Assembly (NCBI RefSeq): GCF_001949145.1
Contig: NW_019091384.1
Coordinates: 1 to 64,000 of the forward strand
Origin: Acanthaster planci
Taxonomy: Eukaryota; Echinodermata; Asteroidea; Valvatida; Acanthasteridae
Length of the DNA: 64,000 bases
Direction of reading: 5' to 3'
How positions within the stretch are numbered: the first letter of the stretch is position 1; the number at the start of each line of letters is the position of its first letter. The position numbers and the translations under genes were made by a program. This document shows, piece after piece, positions 60,667-64,000 of the stretch. Under the pieces are notes generated by a model, which made no database searches, was not told the DNA's origin, and saw only the letters and a program-made list of their open reading frames with translations.

Positions 60667-60867
60667 CAGTGGCGGCGCCAGATCTTCGTGGGTGAAGGTG
60701 TGGGGCAAGGCGGAATCGCGTGGGTGCAAATCGAAATACTGATTTCGGCCTGGACCTAACGCCGTATTTGGTATGTGACAGATGTAATGTGGGTGCAAAC
60801 GTGGGTGCAAGCGGCTTTTATCAGCGGGTGCATTTGCACTCGCATGACACCACGTAGAGCCGCACTG
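60667..60867. mobile_element. hAT-like MITE with 8-bp target-site duplication
   Basis: The ends are CAGTGGCGGCGCCAG and, reversed, CAGTGCGGCTCTACG, matching over about 13 positions with one gap. The flanking octamers are AGTACAAC (60659-60666) and AGTACAGC (60868-60875), identical at seven of eight positions. An 8-bp duplication and CAGTG-type ends are the hallmark of hAT transposons. The 201-bp interior, with repeated GTGGGTGCAA words, is non-coding. Confidence 0.85.
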
Positions 60868-60875
60868 AGTACAGC

Positions 60876-62344
60876 GGGTCAGTCAACGTCCAAGCCCTTC
60901 TGAAGTCGACGTTGTCCTTCAATATATATTAAAGAAATGTGGGAAAGAATTGTTCCTGCAGTGCTATAGAAGAATACAAACACACATCACCGCAAAAAGA
61001 GTAAAAAGCCCGTGTGTGTATTGTTCTAATGGAACACAGTACCTTTGATTCCGCCCCCCCCACACGCACACCCAAACTTTCATATCGAACGAGGAGAAGC
61101 ATTGGAGATGTATTTTAACGTTTGAATTAACTGATTTATATAGGCAGCAGTTATCAAAAGAACATCTCCTGCACACTTTATCATATCAAAACAATTATTG
61201 TGTATTTTGTGCATATAATTTTTCCAAGTCTGTCTTTAGACCCAAACTTTTCTGAGATTAACGAAGCCACGGGCACGACGGATTTTTGTGCATCGGCATG
61301 ATGCCTTAAGTATTGTAAATGTTGAATATTATTTCTCAGGATGAATGTTAACTGGCCTTAACCAGTTTTTAAGCCATCCCATTTTCCAATCTGAAGAAAA
61401 TCATCCACAACCCTAGCCACCCTCACCAAACACAAAGATAATAGAAAGGCCGCTTTACTGCAAGCTGACTTCCATATGAAAAAAAGGACTTCTTGAGGCT
61501 TGTTGTTGAAGATATTGCTATGGAATAAGGGAGGACAGTCCTGATGGAGAACAAACAACTCGACTTTTTGATCAGCATGGGTGGTCGCTTCCTGGAGAGC
61601 TAAATAAATTTGGGTGTTGATGTTGAGTTAGCGCTAATTGAGTGCTTGATGAGACTTGTACTTTGAATTTGCTCTTGATTTCCTTTTTACCCGCTAATAT
61701 TTTACCATATTAATTAAAAGTCCAATATAGAAATTACAAGTTAACACACAGTCTCTCTTTCCCCCTCCTCGCTCCCCTCTTTCCCTGACGTTCTTGTGAT
61801 TTGATCATTTTATGCTCAATTCCGTCTTTTCTATGCACAGAATTATACCATGTTTAGAATCATTTCATGTTTAGAACTTGCCCGAAAATAATGCCCCTGT
61901 AAACTGAGCATCAGTGATGAAGATGGATATTCGTCTTTCATTTCTATGGAAACTTTGCTTAATAACCGGGAAGAGGTTGTACCATTGTTCAGCTTTTGTC
62001 TCTCCGTGCATTCAACCGTTGTTTACGAATACTTTCTGCCAAAAGAGGGCGCCATCAGCAGCGTATTATTGCTTCCTGGCACACTGATGAGTGAACACAG
62101 TGGAAGGCTCACTCCCGCGGTTTTCTATTTTATTTGCTTGCATCGAATCTTGTGAAGTGCTCGGGTGTAAATAAACGCAGGGTTGGACATTTTACAGATG
62201 AATGATGTTTTGTCTCTAAAATACAATGTTTTGGGTCATCATCCATCTATAATTTGCTCTTCCACACAGCATTCTTGGACAGTTGCGGACTGTAGACAAC
62301 CTCAGATACGTAAGGATGTATAGAACCTGGACGAGCAGAACGGG
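60876..62344. other. No gene seen
   Basis: C-run at about 61054-61061 and a pyrimidine-rich tract at about 61751-61787 (CTCTCTTTCCCCCTCCTCGC onward), otherwise AT-rich. Confidence 0.5.
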
Positions 62345-62954
62345 AATATGTACATGAATTGGAATTTCCAACAGTGCCTCCGAGTGATAAGAATGTGGTG
62401 GACCCTCAAAATGTGGCTGTCAATAAAATGGCACCATCCAAAGTTGGTACCACCAAGGGCAAGGTGCGTCTTCATTGATCACAACCACAGAAATGGAACC
62501 CTCAAGCGAGGAGTGCTTCAAACGGAACTCATTTGCTAGCTGTTGACGCCTTCAATGATAAATTTGTCATCAGAAGGCTCAATCAGAAAGTAGTTGTTGC
62601 CTGCAGCGGCAGAGTCACAATTTCTTTTAACCATCAGGAAGGAGTTAAAGGTAGAAACGGTTGGGGGTAATGACATGTTGACAGCACCGTCAGTCGTGAT
62701 GAAGGGTCAGCCTTGTAGATCGAGACGTCGACGTCAAAGTGTGCCGCAACAGCTTGGGATTCATTCACTGTGACCAAACGCTGCAGTGTACATAGTTCAA
62801 ACTGTTGAAATCGAGGGAGCCTTGCCTCTCTGCTGTGTACCCCGGCAAGGGCTTTTTCCCGTTGCAAAACACAAATTTGTCCGGCCTTGGTTAAATGAAA
62901 ACTATATGGCACTAGGAAAACGCTGACTTCGGATCCGGAGTATCTGTGTAACAA
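62345..62954 (-). pseudogene. Possible decayed coding region, unknown
   Basis: The minus-strand frame at 62634-62954 (106 codons) has balanced, protein-like composition (for example RLPRFQQFELCTLQRLV and AAHFDVDVSIYKADPSS). Beyond its stop, other minus frames read NNYFLIEPSDDKFIIEGVNS and then NEFRLKHSSLEGSISVVVIN, as if a coding sequence were interrupted by a stop and shifts. The plus strand also has a partly open stretch. I recognise no family. It could be a processed pseudogene, a transposon-protein remnant or chance. Confidence 0.25.
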
Positions 62955-63235
62955 TATTCAAAGCTTTTACGTATGTTTTCATCGTTAGGATATTACATAT
63001 GTAATCCATGTGCGATTTTGTTTTAATCGCAGTCGTGATTTCTCTCTTAAATTTCCAATCCCCTTGTATTCTTCCACTCTGTATCCCCACAATGTGAAGT
63101 TTCAACTTAACTGTCATATGGTTTTGTTGTGACGGTCATTAATTTTGATAACCACTAAAATCCCAACAGTGGCGCCTGCGTTCGTTTAACTTTGCGCATG
63201 ACGCAATCGGGGCGGATACAGGGGGATGGGGGACA
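62955..63235. other. Spacer with hAT-end-like words
   Basis: CAGTGGCGCCTGCG (from about 63168) and GGGGCGGATACAGGGGGATG (from about 63209) resemble ends of short hAT-type elements, but no paired ends or target duplication were found. Confidence 0.3.
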
Positions 63236-63268
63236 CCAATAAATAAATAAATAAATAAATAAATTAAA
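63236..63268. repeat. (AAAT)n microsatellite
   Basis: About seven tandem AAAT units with one imperfection near the end. Confidence 0.95.
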
Positions 63269-64000
63269 TGGTGGAACACGTATAAGTTTGCCTGTCTGCA
63301 ACGATCGAACATAAAAAACTGAGGGGGTTAACTCCGTATCCGCTGAATTAATTGGCAAGATAGCAGTGATTATTAAACCATAAAATGTGGGGATTTTGGG
63401 AATAGATAATGAAGACGGGGATAAGGCCAAACGTTCTGATCCGACAATCCTTGGATTGCTAGTGCAGTTTTATTGTCCTCAGCTAGCTTCACAACTTTGC
63501 AACAAATTGGTGGCTTGGATTCTCACAGTATCGGCAGAGAAGCCACTTGTCATACAGTACAGAGATAACACAAAATCTGAATAACGTACTCTGAAGCTTT
63601 GTGCCGAAATCAGCTATTCATTGGGTCTATACAGTGTTACAAACTGAACCAAAAACGTGTTTGAATTTCGGTACGCTGTCGCTGCAGGTATTGATCAACA
63701 GTGACCCAATAGAGCGCCATCAAGCGTCATGGTTACCGTGCCCTGCTTTAGACCGGGCAGTCTTGGAGACGTACTGATTGATATATGTGAAAACATAGCG
63801 CTTTTTAAATCAATGCATGTAGTGGTTCAAGTCAAGTATGTTTTGTGAAAGAAATCCCAGGAATGTACATCGTGTATGTTCAAAACTTTTAACAGTTCAG
63901 ATTAATTTGGCAAATTTAATCTCTGCATGACTCGGAACCTCGAGTAACCCGATCGTTTGTTCGTAACTGTGCATCTATATCTGTGACGCAAGCAGGGGTA
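63269..64000. other. No gene seen
   Basis: Short unrecognised frames only. Confidence 0.5.

Noticed and set aside
1-64000. CRISPR arrays, prophage, operons, rRNA genes
   Set aside because: The sequence is animal-type. The only regular repeats are a minisatellite, microsatellites and transposon-related inverted repeats, and no rRNA-like stretch was noticed.

Overview
The window is animal nuclear DNA, mostly AT-rich and non-coding. It has no operons, no dense coding sequence, no bacterial-type genes, and many decayed transposon copies. The repeat types are a CR1/L2-type LINE, tRNA-derived SINEs, hAT-like and other short terminal-inverted-repeat elements, and large foldback elements. Together with an eclosion-hormone-type neuropeptide precursor, they suggest a marine invertebrate. 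An ambulacrarian (echinoderm or hemichordate) is the best guess, because EH-type precursors are known there as well as in arthropods. The species cannot be fixed from this sequence.

The one convincing protein-coding gene is at 51515-51823 (+). It encodes a 102-residue secreted precursor with a signal peptide and six cysteines spaced C-x3-C-x2-C-x10-C-x3-C-x20-C, which resembles eclosion hormone. A strong polypyrimidine tract and AG end directly at its ATG, so at least one upstream non-coding exon is likely. A promoter-like CpG-rich patch (CCAAT boxes, octamer, TATA) with a possible first exon and a GTAAGT donor lies at 19.38-19.95 kb on the same strand. Linking it to the peptide gene, across an intron of about 31.5 kb, is inference only. 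A second promoter-like patch (full CRE plus TATA) is at 55.5 kb.

Layout. 0-9.2 kb: intergenic DNA with a TIR element enclosing a tRNA-like sequence (0.95-1.23 kb), a 455-bp palindrome centred on TGACGTCA (3.4-3.9 kb), a 16-bp tandem/inverted repeat block (5.56-5.85 kb) and a CACTG-ended MITE (8.9-9.1 kb). 9-19 kb: unannotated DNA plus two tRNA-derived SINEs. 19-24 kb: the promoter-like patch, a 152-bp MITE, a 760-bp foldback and a diverged direct repeat. 24-43 kb: long stretches with no gene I can support, with hairpins at 26.55, 28.43 and 30.0 kb and a SINE at 39.4 kb. 43.5-45.8 kb: a five-copy 25-bp tandem repeat and a dead LINE on the minus strand. 46-51 kb: nothing clear. 51.3-51.8 kb: a small MITE and the peptide gene. 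52-64 kb: the CRE/TATA patch, a foldback (60.3 kb), an hAT-like MITE with a near-perfect 8-bp target duplication (60.67-60.87 kb) and a possible decayed coding region (62.3-62.95 kb).

Most open reading frames of 60-210 codons here look like chance frames in AT-rich DNA and are not annotated as genes.
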